Below are positions 1 to 10,600 of a DNA stretch of 35,918 bases, piece after piece. The translations under genes were made by a program, and so were the position numbers. The DNA lies in assembly GCA_003427395.1 (NCBI GenBank), contig BFEA01000150.1, forward strand, positions 306,346-342,263. The letters run 5' to 3'. This stretch comes from Chara braunii (taxonomy: Eukaryota; Streptophyta; Charophyceae; Charales; Characeae). Positions within the stretch are counted from its first letter, which is position 1. The number at the start of each line of letters is the position of its first letter. Under the pieces are notes generated by a model, which was given only the letters and a program-made list of their open reading frames with translations, was not told where the DNA came from and made no database searches.

Positions 1-941
1 TGCTCTGCATAGTCTCTCTCTCTCACTCTTACTCTTACTGACTGTCTCAGTTATTCCCCCACTTACTTTAGCAAACTCGGTTCATCATTCCCTCTCAGTG
101 AGCCAATTAGGAGGCTAGATTTTGAATGTGATTGGTCACGCTGAGAACTAAGTAAGAGGAAAAACAAATTAATAAATAATTAAAATAATATAAATTTTAG
201 AAAACAAAAGCGCTATGTTCATGATCCGTGATTGGATGTACGTTTTGATCCCGTTTCCGACCTATTGAGAAAAGGGGGGCAGCATCTGCTACGATAGCAA
301 GTAAAGATGCTCCACCAAATCAAGACATTATGTGCGTTGTTGCGGCACCATGTCACTCACCAGATCTCTTTTTCTTTTGAATGTCGACCATCTGCTTAAA
401 ATGCCTGCATGCTCCTGTTGACCGCCATTGATCTGCAATGCCTCACGCCCAACAGACTCGCTAGCAGTGTTCCATGTGGTCACAGTCTGTGATTTGCGTT
501 CCTTCTAGTCGCACGCATCCCAAATGAATCCCTTGCAGTCCTTTCTTGAATTTTAACCCCCCAACTTTAGTCACCAACAATCAACAACGTCCCCTAGCCG
601 TGGTACCAATCGAACAACGATAAGCAAGCCGTGGTGACGGTTTTCATAACGAGCAAAGTTCCGTAACTGTCGTATCAGTCCAACAACGACATATTCGCCT
701 TGAACGGTAAATGAAGTCGCGCCTCTATTTTTTTTCGCCAAAGGCAGACTGAAACGGTAAGTTCAGGCCGAAAAGTAAATAAGCTGGCGAGAATAGGAGA
801 CCAAGGCCCAGACAGATCGTTAGGTTGGATGGGAGTCATGTAACCAACCCTCAGGAATAACCGCGCCTGAAATAACCTGGGGCTGGAATACTTTCCAAAC
901 TGTTGTAAAAAAACCACAAAAACAAGAAACCACCGAGGTGG
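1..941. other. Non-coding flank, no gene seen
   Basis: I find no supportable gene, RNA or repeat array here. The longest open frames are about 80 codons, without recognisable motifs. The segment ends where the long direct repeat begins with TGTCGG at 942. Confidence 0.5.
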
Positions 942-972
942 TGTCGGAGCAAATACCCTTAGGATTTTAAAT

Positions 973-989
973 GTCGGACGCTGTCCGAC
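973..989. other. 7-bp hairpin near left repeat start
   Basis: GTCGGAC (973-979) pairs perfectly with GTCCGAC (983-989) around a GCT loop. The right copy has GTCAGA and TCTGAC at the same place, so one G-C pair has become A-T on both arms. Confidence 0.45.
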
Positions 990-1522
990 TTTTCGTTGGA
1001 TTAAAGGACTTGATGAGACTTACGTTTGCCAAAAGTTTATTTAGACCTGACCCATGACTGAGAGACAAAACTTTTCAGGCTTTAGTCCGGACGCGTATGG
1101 CGTCCGGGAGTAACGAATGTGAAAGGTAAGGCTTCGCCTTGTCGCGCGCCGCAAAGACATGTGGAGATGGGAACGTTAAAATTAAACCTATTCTACCAAT
1201 ACTAAGGTCGCGTGGCTGTTAAGCCGTACGATTCAGGGCCTAGGTAAGTGAAAAAGGGGTCGCCGCTACGGAGGATGGAACCGCGGCGCGAGAAGGGTAG
1301 AAAGGTTTTATCTATTTATTTATTTTTTTTGGGGCCGAGGGGTTAACATCAAGCCAAGGGGCCGACAGGGGAGGTGCCGAGGCCTAGCCGTGGATGGTCT
1401 GCCTGCCGTCTACGGGAAAGCGGCAGACAGGGCCTGCAAGGCCTCAGGCAGTTGAAGCCTGCTGAGCCACAGGCTGGAGGCAAACTACTGGGTGCAACAC
1501 TTCAAATAGAAGGGTTGCTGCT

Positions 1523-1622
1523 CTAGTTCCAGTGATAAGAGCTAGCTTAGTAGGTATTGCCTCAAACTTTCACCCAGCAGGTTCCGGGATCGAGGCCGAC
1601 ACGACACTATCTGGGCTAGCTC
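1523..1622 (+). ncRNA. Conserved stem-loop module, tRNA-promoter-like (left)
   Basis: GAGCTAG at 1539-1545 can pair with CTAGTTC upstream (1523-1529, 9-nt loop CAGTGATAA), or GAGCTAGCTTAG (1539-1550) can pair with CTGGGCTAGCTC (1611-1622) in a 12-bp stem with two G.U pairs. The enclosed DNA has an A-box-like TAGCTTAGTAGG (1543-1554) and a B-box-like GGATCGAGGCC (1587-1597) at near-tRNA spacing. The cloverleaf does not close, so this is not a functional tRNA gene. A tRNA-derived, SINE-like module is the likeliest reading. The right repeat keeps the same pairing. Confidence 0.4.
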
Positions 1623-1754
1623 CTTTGAGCTGGCCAGGGATGGAAAAGCAATCTGGCGCGACCGATTTCGGTCGTGCGCACGGCCTGGAAACAGCCGCGC
1701 GGATGCTGGATGGCCCCTGCGCAAGGATGACACGCGTAAATCGAGAAAAGATCC

Positions 1755-1880
1755 ATTTTTTTTTTTTTTTCTGAGTCCTGTTGGACTTGAACTCGGGTCT
1801 GCAGCTCGTTATTAGACGTGGCTGAAAAGCCACATGACCGTTGGCATAAGCCAACGGCATGAAAAAAAAAAAAAAAAAAA
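1755..1880 (-). mobile_element. tRNA-like module between T and A runs (left)
   Basis: Read on the minus strand, a T run (from 1880) precedes about 90 bp containing GAGTTCAAGTCC (1794-1783), an excellent tRNA T-arm/B-box match, and an A run (1770-1756) follows. Internal inverted sequences include GTGGC/GCCAC. The pattern resembles a retroposed tRNA-derived SINE. The right repeat has a related module at 14465-14585. The anticodon arm is irregular, so no tRNA identity is assigned. Confidence 0.35.
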
Positions 1881-2762
1881 ACAAAAACCAGCCGACGGCG
1901 CCAGATGGCGCCTACAGAATTGGCAGGGAACTTAGTGTCCCCAGAAGAATCTGACAGGCGCCTGTTGAAAGCGTGCAGCCGTTGTACTGAGAGGTAAGTT
2001 GGGATTTTTTTTTATTATTTTTTTTTCTATTTTTTTTTTCTTCATTCTAGATTTTGTTTTATTATTTTGTTTATGTTTTTTTCTCCCTTTCGTTTTGGAA
2101 ACCATCAAAGTACCCGTTCGTCGGAGCGAACGAGTTGAGTTTCCTACCTGGATGTCGGCCTATGTTACTTCCATCGATAGGCNAAGCAAAACNAACGAAT
2201 CTGTCCTNAAAATGNGACATATACACTGCCAAGTATGAGTAAAAGGAGAAGTAAGGTGGGAGGGACTTACCTGGCTGTTTCAACGTCGACTGCAAAAGGT
2301 GAGTGTCCAACCGTGGCTGGCCTTGGTTACTCCCATTGATAGGATGAGTGAAATCGAATGAATCTACCCTAGGGACAAGGGGAGATTAACGCTACAGGTA
2401 AAGAAATGTAAGTCTTTGTTTTTGTTGTTGTTGTTTGTTTGGCTTCTTCGTTTCTCCCCACCTCCCCGTTCGTGAGCGGTGGTAGCTCGACCAAACAGGG
2501 AAAACGAGGGGAAGGTCTGGGGGCAGTTGCTTGTGGGAAAACGAGCAACTGTTCCCTCAACATTAGCTGAGGGAACCACCCCAGCCTGTGTCTGAATCTG
2601 GCTGGGGTNGTAGGCTGTATGCAGGCACAAGCAAGAAGGGGGGGGTTTGAAAAGCAAGAAGGGGTTGGAGGAGTTGAGTAAAGAGTGAGAGAGAGAGAAA
2701 AGGGAGGATGGGAGAGAGGAGGACCTGCTCCTCCCTACCTGCCAGCTGCCTCCCCGTTGTCA

Positions 2763-2828
2763 GGAAGGGAAAGAAAAAAAAGAAAAGAAAAGAAAAAAAG
2801 AAAAAAAATAAAAAAAAATAAAATAAAA
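2763..2828. repeat. A-rich microsatellite (AAAAG-type)
   Basis: This is an imperfect AAAAG/AAAAT run in the left repeat. It lies just after the segment GACCTGCTCCTCCCTACCTG, which is shared with the right repeat, where a longer related run sits at 14791-14893. Confidence 0.8.
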
Positions 2829-3044
2829 TGAAAAACGGAATCTGAGTTTTTTTTTGAAAAACTGTATTTTTCAGTTTGCGCCACTATTTTTTTGGAGGCG
2901 TACAACAATGTTTTTGACCTTGCAATTTGTTCTGTAGATAGTCAGGCACTTAGGCCACGTGCAGGATTTTTTTTTAATTTTGTTATTGAGCAAATAAGTT
3001 TTTAAAAATGCTTAAAATCGGGATACTTTTTGCACCCCGCCCTG

Positions 3045-3140
3045 AGCCTGTCGGGATTTGAACTCGTGAATTTTCACGAGTTCTTTCCCTACCTCTCCCA
3101 ATCTGACAACTGCCATCTNCGTTTTCAGGGGAGGGCAGGG
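3045..3140 (-). other. B-box-like hairpin module (left)
   Basis: On the minus strand this holds GAGTTCAAATCCC, a good tRNA T-arm/B-box match. It overlaps a perfect 11-bp hairpin, GAACTCGTGAA (3060-3070) with TTCACGAGTTC (3073-3083). The right repeat keeps the block near 15100-15195 with one mismatch in the stem. It looks like a second tRNA-derived module inside the long repeat. Confidence 0.35.
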
Positions 3141-3954
3141 GAGAAAAGAGGAAAGTAGAGAGGGGAGAGAAAGGAANAGTCACGGCCGCGAACGTGGTCG
3201 CNGCCGTGCACCAAGTTCAAAACAATATTGGACTGAATGCTGTCATTCAGGCCAGAGCTGTGAACTGGAGGGACAGTGAGGGGAACTTGGCTGGAAACAG
3301 TCATTTTCCAGTTGAACCTNCACTCAGTGTAGGGCTGAGTGCAGGGAAAAGGGAGAAAAAGAGGGGGGCAGTTGAGTACAACTGCCACCCTAAGCGTGTG
3401 GCTGAGGTGAGACAGCCTCAATCCGTTGATCTTACTGAGATAGACGGCCCCAGGAAAGTGACGAATTTTGCTTGGGGGCATCTGAGGCTGCTGCTGCCCT
3501 CCTCAGCCACTACAAAAGAGGAAGCTGTCCCCCAGCTGCCTCACACTTGCCTCCAGCTGCCCGTGTGCGACAGCACTATTGCCTCATCGTTGGAGTGCCG
3601 GAGAGGAGGCAGNAATGTTGTCGACGAAGCTGGAGGACTGCGGAGGAGGGAGACGAAGGAGGAGACAACCATAGCCTTGGCTGGAGCACTCTGCTCCACA
3701 TTGGCAAGCTGGTCTCTAGGGGAACTTTGCGGCAGCGTGGTGAGGAGCGGCAGCGGAGCGTGATGAGGAGCAGCAGCGGAGCGTGGCCAGGAGCGACGNG
3801 GAGCACGACAAGTGGTGGGGTTATGCTGCCAAAATATCGCGGCGTCGGCGCGGCACCTTTATGCTGAGGGGTGACACCGCCGTTTTTACAGCACGTCGGC
3901 GANACTTTGTTTTGAAGAGTGACGCTGCCGTTTTCACGGCATAGTAATACATCG

Positions 3955-4290
3955 CGGCGGAGCGCCGCCATCTTTTTTCGATGGTACGGCACTGCGAAGC
4001 GCCGCCGTCTTTTTGCGGTGGTACGCACGGCGAAGCGCTGCCGTCTTTTTGCGGTGGTACGGCACGGTGAAGCGCTACCGTTTTTTTTTACGGTGGTACG
4101 GCACAGCGAAGCGCCACAATCTTTTTGCGGTGGTACAACACGGCGAAGCATTGCTGTTTTTTTTACGGTGGTACGACACTGCGAAGCGCTGTCGTGTTTT
4201 TTATGGTGGTACGGCACGGCGAAGCGCCGCCGTCTTTTTACGGTGGTACGACACGGCGGAGTGCTACCGTTTTCTTTTTTTACGGGGCAC
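3955..4290. repeat. 37-38 bp tandem array, about 8 units (left)
   Basis: Units are close to CGGTGGTACGGCACGGCGAA followed by GCGCCGCCGT and a T run. Starts of the GTAC core lie at 3984, 4021, 4057, 4096, 4133, 4171, 4209 and 4246, giving spacings of 36-39 bp. Length variation sits mostly in the T runs. Long open frames on both strands here arise from the low stop content of the unit and are not taken as genes. Confidence 0.8.
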
Positions 4291-5230
4291 GGCGCGACGA
4301 CGTGCTGCCATTTTTCGACGAGAGTTTGGCACGGCAGTGTAGTTGCGGCACGACGGTGGGACGTGCGGCGCGACAGTGGAGTTGCGGCACGGCGGTGGGA
4401 TGTGCGGTGCGACAGTGGAGTTTTTTTTTTTTTTTTTTTCACGGCGCAGAAAGGTTTTTTGTTGTGGCGCGGCGTCTGTTTTTTTTGATGAAGGTCTGCT
4501 ACCATTGGTGTGTACGACGGCAAAAGTGTGACATGATGGCGGTTGAGAACATGCGACGGTACGAAATCTGAACGCGACTGGCCGGGTTTATTTTTTTATT
4601 TTTTTATGCGGCGCAAGAGATAAANGTTTTGTAGTTGGGACTAACGTGGGACGAGGACGACCATTTGCAGCAGTCTCGACGCATGCGGTTTTGGAATTCG
4701 GCACCGGTTTTATTTTTTTGAGAAGTGTGGCGGAAACAGTTTTCGACTCAGTAGTCATTCGACGAAGTGTTTGACAGCGTGGGACCACCTAGAACCTCGT
4801 GGGACCATCTGGGACCGCTTAGGACCAGTTGGCACTGACGTGGTACCAGATTGAGTGTTTTTTATGGGACGCGTGCGGCTAGCCGTTTTCACGCTTGGGT
4901 TACCGCGGATGAGGCGTGCGAGTGAAAGGAGGTTTGATCAGGATTTTACTTGAGACTACAACTTTCGGCGACACACACAACTTGTTGGTTGACTTTCTTG
5001 NGTGAGCCAGGACGCTTTTTCGGCACCACTTCACTCAAGGGTAGTGGATGACTCAGACTCCCTTCACACTTGTATGCACCCACACATTGCTTGACCCTTT
5101 TGCTTTGAATGTTTAGGAGAAAAGGTTGAGTTGGGTTGTGGGCGTCATGGATGAGTAAAAAGGTGGGTNTGACGTGAGTAGTGAGACTTTGTTTGTCTTC
5201 TTTTGATTGTGTTGTCTGCATGGTGTGCAG

Positions 5231-5598
5231 GTGAGTAAAAAGAATATGTTTAAAAGTGGGACAAAATGCTATTTGATAAAATGGCAGAGAATTTTCGCCT
5301 CCTTACCATTTTCCTATCGTCAGTGAGTTGGGTGAACTTGCTTGCTATTTCTGAAGGATAATTGATGGGTGCCGTGAGAAAATGAATTTTGAAAACAGAA
5401 GAAAATCAAAGCATAATGATTTTAACTTTTCTCAAGGATTGACCGCCTCTATTCCGAATGACCTTATCTGCCTATACTTGTGCAAATGATTCTCATTATT
5501 TATCCATTTTGATTTCCCTTTGCTTAAGTTACCCTGAACTTAGAAAAAAATTGGAACAATTGAAAGTTACTTGCAGTGGACACATGTTCTCTCTCTAG
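5231..5598 (+). other. Candidate intron (left repeat)
   Basis: The donor is consensus-perfect, TGTGCAG|GTGAGT, and a pyrimidine-rich acceptor TTCTCTCTCTAG precedes GAAGCAT. The right repeat keeps both ends at 17775-18134 (CAG|GTAGGT and TTTTCTCTCCAG|GAAGCAT), with a similar length of 360 versus 368 bp. The intron interior is less conserved than the following exon-like block. This suggests a spliced plus-strand transcript. Nothing else in the sequence proves transcription. Confidence 0.4.
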
Positions 5599-5790
5599 GA
5601 AGCATTTGGGGCGGGGGTTCGTTGCTTTCGGAGCCGACCCTGTTATCGACCCAGAGTGGACCGTTCTGTGGGGGGGTACTTTGCCGATCGGTGGAGACAG
5701 CCCGACTTCTGAGAGCCGAGTCTTGTGCTCGGGCGAGGAGGAGGAGTACCCCAGACCACTTCCTAGAGGGTGAGGCATGCAACACCTCAA
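5599..5790 (+). other. Conserved exon-like block (left)
   Basis: This block is roughly 88 percent identical to 18135-18325, far more than the DNA around it. Both strands carry open frames of about 100 codons, and the minus-strand translations of the two copies match well. However, a compensating pair of single-base indels interrupts the plus frame. It may be an exon of a non-coding or unknown transcript. No protein family is recognised. Confidence 0.4.
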
Positions 5791-6696
5791 GCAATGCACC
5801 TGATAAAGAATCATCCGCAAAACAGTCTGTCATCGGAAAGATTAGGAACNTAAGGCAACAAGTGTATGCATGTCTAATCTTAGGTCGGGGGTAGGATGAA
5901 ATGATTAACTTTGGCAGCGTATCTCATCAAGTCAAAACTAAGATAGACCGACTACCTTGTCAGCTGCATTGAGGTTATTGTTGAAAGTCAACTCTCCATT
6001 GGCGGTTGTATGATTTTTGTGGAATTCGACTCACAGGGTGGTCAAATTTCATTTTGATGTTGTGTTATTGGATGTATCTAATGATGATCTAGATTCGTTC
6101 GGTTATCATTCCCGCTTGGATATACGTTTATGTCGACTTCGATTGATCTTTTTTTATAACTAGTGGTTATTATGTTTTTCTTTTTAACCGGTGATCAAAG
6201 GGACTAGGATATTGGGGTTTTCACACTAGGTTGAGACCTTTCTGGTCGACCGGCGTATGTTTCGTACTTAGGAGATCAGTGTCCTAAGAAACGGACGACG
6301 TCCGGGTTCAATAGGCGTTTAATCGCGCATACCTATACTACAACGAGCGAGCAAAACGCCCACGGTTGACCCACCTCTGCAACTGCATTTAAAAGCTTTC
6401 GCACGTGGGTCGATAACTCGGTAGAGATACGCCCGTAAGGGTGGTGACAACCCCTTAGGGAAACAAGCTTATGCCCCGCGGTAACCTGTCCTGTTGTGGG
6501 GGACCACGGGATGTACAGTTGGCGCACCCGACTAGAGAGGTGAAGGGACGACGTGACNGCGACCGTCTCGACAACTTGCGAGATTACTTATGCGTTATTT
6601 TCAAGTTGTCTTTATATTGGTTAAGTTTTTTGTTTAAACTCCTGCGTGATATGGCGGGGAGGGCCCTCGCTCGCGCGGGGGCCGATGCGCTTGACA

Positions 6697-7084
6697 GCGG
6701 CTAAATGAACCAGACTGTCAACAGCTACCGCGCAAAACGGACCGCTGAAACCCTCAAATAAACCAAACTGCAGAAACACTCGAATACACCGAGGGTTGAC
6801 AATCAAGTGAACATACAAAAACAGGCCGTTGTGTCGATGGTCACCGTAGAAGTGCAACGTTGTAGTCTAAACTCATACTGGGTAGCGAGATATCAACTGT
6901 CTCATTTGAAATGGACAGTCGCGCGAATTGACCGTCGCCCCCATAACCATAATGTCTGTCAAACTGTGCACTCACAAAATTAAATGGGTCACTAATAGTC
7001 AAATTGAACCAGATAGATTAGGGTAGAACCAGGGATGCACATGATCAATCAAAAAAATAAATCAGGATTTATTTTTTATTTTTT
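6697..7084. other. Spacer, no gene seen
   Basis: Non-coding sequence between the end of the left repeat and the tail of retroelement copy A. It contains only a short A/T-rich run near 7050-7090. Confidence 0.5.
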
Positions 7085-7465
7085 TTTCCCTCCTTTTTTA
7101 ATTTAGCTGCGAAAATAAATAGATCCCCGTCCCCAACTTAGCCACAAGAAACCACTTACGTGACACTTACGTGGAAGATCATGCACGTGTCGTCAACCAC
7201 AAGTCAGCAAAAATAAAAATAAGGACAAAATTGGGTAATTATAAGGGTGTCAAAATATAAGTAATATAAAATAATTGTTCGCATAAAAGTCGGATTAGTA
7301 TAAACAAATAATATGACAGAAAACAATGGTTGACCTTGCTACCTCGTTCTCCGACCGCCCCTCAAATGAAAGTGTCAACAAAAATGCACCCTATCCAATG
7401 ACGCTAACCCCAAATTTCGTCATTTCGGGTGACCGATTGGATTTGGCTGCCCGACAGTAGCCTGA
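7085..7465 (-). repeat. Non-coding tail following gag-pro copy A
   Basis: This matches 10235-10600, for example GGTGACCGAYTGGATTTGGC near the high end. Each tail lies downstream of a protease relic on the minus strand, so the two gag-pro relics belong to one family or to a duplication of one element. No open frame is present. Confidence 0.65.
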
Positions 7466-7671
7466 ACCTCTTCTCGATGACCACGTCGAGACCTCACCTT
7501 GTCTCAGATCCTCATCCCTGCCCTTAGGGTACGGACCTATCATCAAAGTCGTCTACCTCTATGAGTCTGCCCTTCTTGGCTGTAAGTCGAAGGGTGTATG
7601 TCTTCTCTCGAAAGAGTGGTTATTGACTAGAGAATGATGATTACTTACGAGGTTCATTATGACTTGATGAT

Positions 7672-8760
7672 TTAAAGTATAACTTGCGCCTCACTTAGAT
7701 ACTTAATCGAAAATATTTGAGAACCGTTCAGTTGCCATATGATAACATAATGAACATGTCTGAGTAAACTGGGGTCTAACAATATGTCAGCACCACAGAC
7801 AAAAAACGGTGACATGGAAGTCCTAACTCTCTTGAACTCTACAGTTGCATCGTGACAAACTCCTAAAACTTCATGCTTCTTTGTGTTTGCAGTCTCTATC
7901 TCAACCGTGCTCGAACAGTTCAAATCCATCTTGAGATGCTTTGTGAGCAACTCATCGATAATGACTATCTCACAATCACCATCCACTATTCANCGACAAA
8001 TCACCTCATCCTTAAGCACAATGCCTACGATATCACTCCTTAGAGTATAAACTTTGTCCCGAGAGATGCCTTTTTGACCGTCGAAACGAACGCAGGACAG
8101 TCCGCTCTAGCACTGGATGTCACGACCGACATCATGACTGAAACATCGTAAGTAAAAAACTCGCCTGCTATCTGTCCAGGATCAGTGAAAATCTAACCGG
8201 TCAAAGGTACCGGGTTCCGCGGTTTGAGATCAATAAACATCTTGTCTGATATATGCGTTGTACTCGTACAAGAAAGAGATAGGAACTCATCTCTCACTGA
8301 CTTATATCCCTCCAGTATAGAATACAATATACGTTGACTAAGTGTTCGCCTAAAAAGTGTTATTGTATCAGTAACTCCCTCTGGGGATCACTTATGTAAC
8401 GATAATACTCTTTGTTCCTCTTTCTCTCGCTTTCGATCCACCATGACTATATCTGGATCAACTCTCTTCTTTGAAGAAAAATCTCATGATGATTTGGTCG
8501 AGGTGACGTGGATGGGCACCATAGGCGTCTTGCCTCCTGACTATAAGAAAATCCTGACACTCCGACTATTTTTTATCTCCTTTCGCTTGTCCAACGANGC
8601 TCGTTTGACATCCACGTTCTCTTTCATCGAAAGAAAACTGATATATTCTTAAGATTGTCCGTTCTCTTTACGTTCTTTCAGTCATCAAGTACCACTATGC
8701 CATAATCTATCGCCTTTTGAAGATCGGGGGATTTCCTCCCAACAGGGTCATCCGAACGAC
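7672..8760 (-). pseudogene. Decayed Ty3/Gypsy Gag-protease, copy A
   Basis: Minus-strand translation matches the better preserved copy at 19818-21584 along its length. From high to low coordinate there is a zinc-knuckle remnant (CVYCRSDDPVGRKS, near 8770-8720), the linker, the conserved segment corresponding to VEPLRRALRQ, and a retropepsin remnant (VDGDCEIVIIDELL, near 7986). The knuckle keeps its first two cysteines but has lost the histidine and last cysteine. The protease loop Asp-Asn-Gly-Ser has become Asp-Gly-Asp-Cys. Frameshifts and stops are frequent. This is an old inactive relic. The Gag portion is displaced to 9904-10215 by inserted DNA. Confidence 0.75.
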
Positions 8761-8774
8761 AATAGACACAAACG

Positions 8775-9620
8775 TCAAACCACCAATNCACCCGAGTTTA
8801 AATGTNAGAGCCTAAATTTGAATTTTGACGAGCCTGCAAACCTGCAAGCGGTGGATACATCCANTGGAAAAATCCAGGGCAATACTGATACCACCTTCTG
8901 TCTTGGACCAACCGCGAGCAGATGNAACAAAAATGAGGCTGTAGATTTCTCATTTTCACTTATACCACACCCCAAGTCTGACTGTAATTATGGTCAAATA
9001 TATTCAAAAAAGGGAATGTGAGAACTGAATGGATTTCTCCTCGTCTCTCACGGCAAAAAGGAGGGTTGTCAGAAAGGGCATCTTCTTTATAAAAGGAAAA
9101 AATAAAACTTCTCCTACTAAGCTCTGATGTGATTGTGACCATATTCATCCAGGTGTTGGTGTCTATGCAGTCAGATACATTTTTCAAGTGCTAGCAGTTC
9201 GTGTCTCTGTTAATTTTATTTTTATTTTTATTTTCGTTTTTGTCTTTTTTGCATTCTTCACTTCGCCATCCCTGATGATTGTGCTTTTGTCAGTTGTATA
9301 ACCACAGACTGTTGAAATACAGACCAAGGTTCGACTCCTGATGCAATCAATGAGCTGACCATAGGCCATTCAATCTGAACGTGGAGTTTTCTAACAACGT
9401 ATGATGAGTTCGTTGGTTGTACTTGGAGTCGAACTTAGGTTTGTATTTCAACAGTTCATGGGTGTGNCTGACACGAGCAATAAGTACTTAAAAGAAAAAC
9501 GAAACAAAAGAGAAAAAAAAATTATCACATACCTGTATCTATATCCAATGCTATTGCAAACCCATATGCAAAGGATTTATCAACCCTGGTGCCATCACCC
9601 ACGAACATAGGTAAATTGGC
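8775..9620. other. DNA inserted in copy A, fold-back of tRNA-like modules
   Basis: This segment separates the two parts of gag-pro copy A and has no counterpart in copies B or C. It carries an inverted pair near 9309-9360 and 9401-9455, in which GGTTCGACTCC and GGAGTCGAAC (tRNA T-arm-like) and CTGTTGAAATACAG/CTGTATTTCAACAG-type sequences are reverse-complementary. A (TTTTA)n run lies near 9214-9236. No gene is seen. Confidence 0.5.
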
Positions 9621-9812
9621 TGTTTTTTTTTTTTTTTTTTTTTTTTTGCAAGGGCCGACGGTCACAGATGCGGGTCTGGACAAAAAAACTCAGTTGGCAC
9701 CCGTTGAAACAGACACCTGCCTCGTTTGTTGAGATCTTATATCTCCAAAAATGAGCCAGACGCCTGTTTCAACGGACGTTTGTCATTTCTTGTTTTTTTT
9801 TTTTTTTTTGCC
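9621..9812. repeat. T-tract-bounded inverted repeat
   Basis: Long T runs at about 9621-9648 and 9793-9810 enclose a 23-bp inverted repeat. CCGTTGAAACAG..CCTGCCTC (9701-9723) pairs with GAGCCAGACGCCTGTTTCAACGG (9753-9775) with about four mismatches. The layout suggests two head-on retroposed fragments or a small fold-back element. Confidence 0.5.
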
Positions 9813-9903
9813 TTTGCCTTTGCCTCTTTTACGTGCGTGTTTTTTCACATACACAACGTGACCACAAGGATATCTTACAGTCCATTTTCTCTTTTCGTTG
9901 GGG

Positions 9904-10215
9904 TCACGGGCTTCCTACGCTGTTGCTCTTCCTGACCTTCTCCGAACCCTGATTTATCTTGTGGCGACAAATTTGTTTTGCTGCACGGATGGGGTCGTGT
10001 ACTGGTGGCTTAAGAGAAGTAGGTGGTCCATCCTCGTCATGTCTATAACCTCCCTGTCCACCTGACGTCTGAGGTTTTTGGAGACCTGGGCCCGACGATG
10101 CGGTATCTCTCGCACGTCTACCTATGGTCGTGAAGGGGTTTATAAAATATGAGGGGTCATGGTAATAACGACGAAAAATATAATCGAGCACAAAAACGAG
10201 AGGAAAAACCCTCAT
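9904..10215 (-). pseudogene. Gag fragment of copy A, displaced
   Basis: The minus-strand translation contains RARDTASSGPGLQKP followed by GGYRHDEDGPP. This aligns with the stretch upstream of the zinc knuckle in copy B (HERDTTSLGPGPQDA..YKHVEDI) and more loosely with copy C. It therefore continues copy A after the 8775-9900 insertion. The remainder of the frame is not recognisable. Confidence 0.5.
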
Positions 10216-10234
10216 TTTTATCCTTCTTCAATCT

Positions 10235-10600
10235 ATTCTCTTTGTGTTTAGTTTAACTGCNAAAATAAATAGGCCCCCACCTTCGACTCGACCATATGGA
10301 ACCGCTGGCGCGGAAAGCTGCGCACACGTCGACAACCAAGTGTCAGCAAAAATTAAAATAAGGACAAAATATGGCAATTATAGGGTGTCAGAATCTGAAT
10401 AAAATAAAATCATTATCCGCACAAAACTATGGTTAGTGTGAGCAAATGATCCGATGAAAAATAGAGGTCAACCTTGACACCCCGTTTTTCAATCATCCGT
10501 CAATGAAAGTGTCGACAAAAAGGCACCCCATCAACTGACAGAGTCTCCAAAATCCGTCATTTCGGGTGACCGACTGGATTTGGCCGCTTGATAGTAGCGC
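10235..10600 (-). repeat. Non-coding tail following gag-pro copy B
   Basis: Counterpart of 7085-7465, including the run ending GGATTTGGCCGCTTGATAGT. It lies directly downstream of the protease relic of copy B on the minus strand. No coding capacity is visible. Confidence 0.65.

Larger units (their letters stand above)
942..6696. repeat. Long direct repeat, left copy (about 5.8 kb)
   Basis: This copy matches 13648-19208 in the same orientation, block after block. Shared blocks include the start (TGTCGG.GCAAATACCC), the stem-loop module near 1523-1622, the module near 3045-3140, GC-rich 37-38 bp arrays, the block at 5599-5790 and the end (CCGATGCGCTTGA). The copy opens TGTC and closes GACA, like LTR or transposon ends. 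Divergence is substantial, roughly 10-30 percent depending on the block, with many indels. No reverse transcriptase or transposase frame is visible inside. It could be a giant LTR of a non-autonomous element, or one of two independent insertions of a large non-coding element. The outer flanks (GGTGG and GCGGC) are not a target-site duplication. Confidence 0.75.

Noticed and set aside
1539-1640. Functional tRNA gene
   Set aside because: A- and B-box-like words are present, but D, anticodon and T stems do not close into a cloverleaf.
3576-4523. Long open frame (315 codons) on the minus strand with repeated Arg/Thr-rich words, and plus-strand frames over the same DNA
   Set aside because: Periodic frames open on both strands across a 37-38 bp tandem array; explained by low stop content of the unit.
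5524-5820. Conserved 98-residue minus-strand protein shared with 18066-18359
   Set aside because: Translations agree, but so does the DNA at about 88 percent. Compensating indels and splice-like signals on the other strand make a coding call unsafe.
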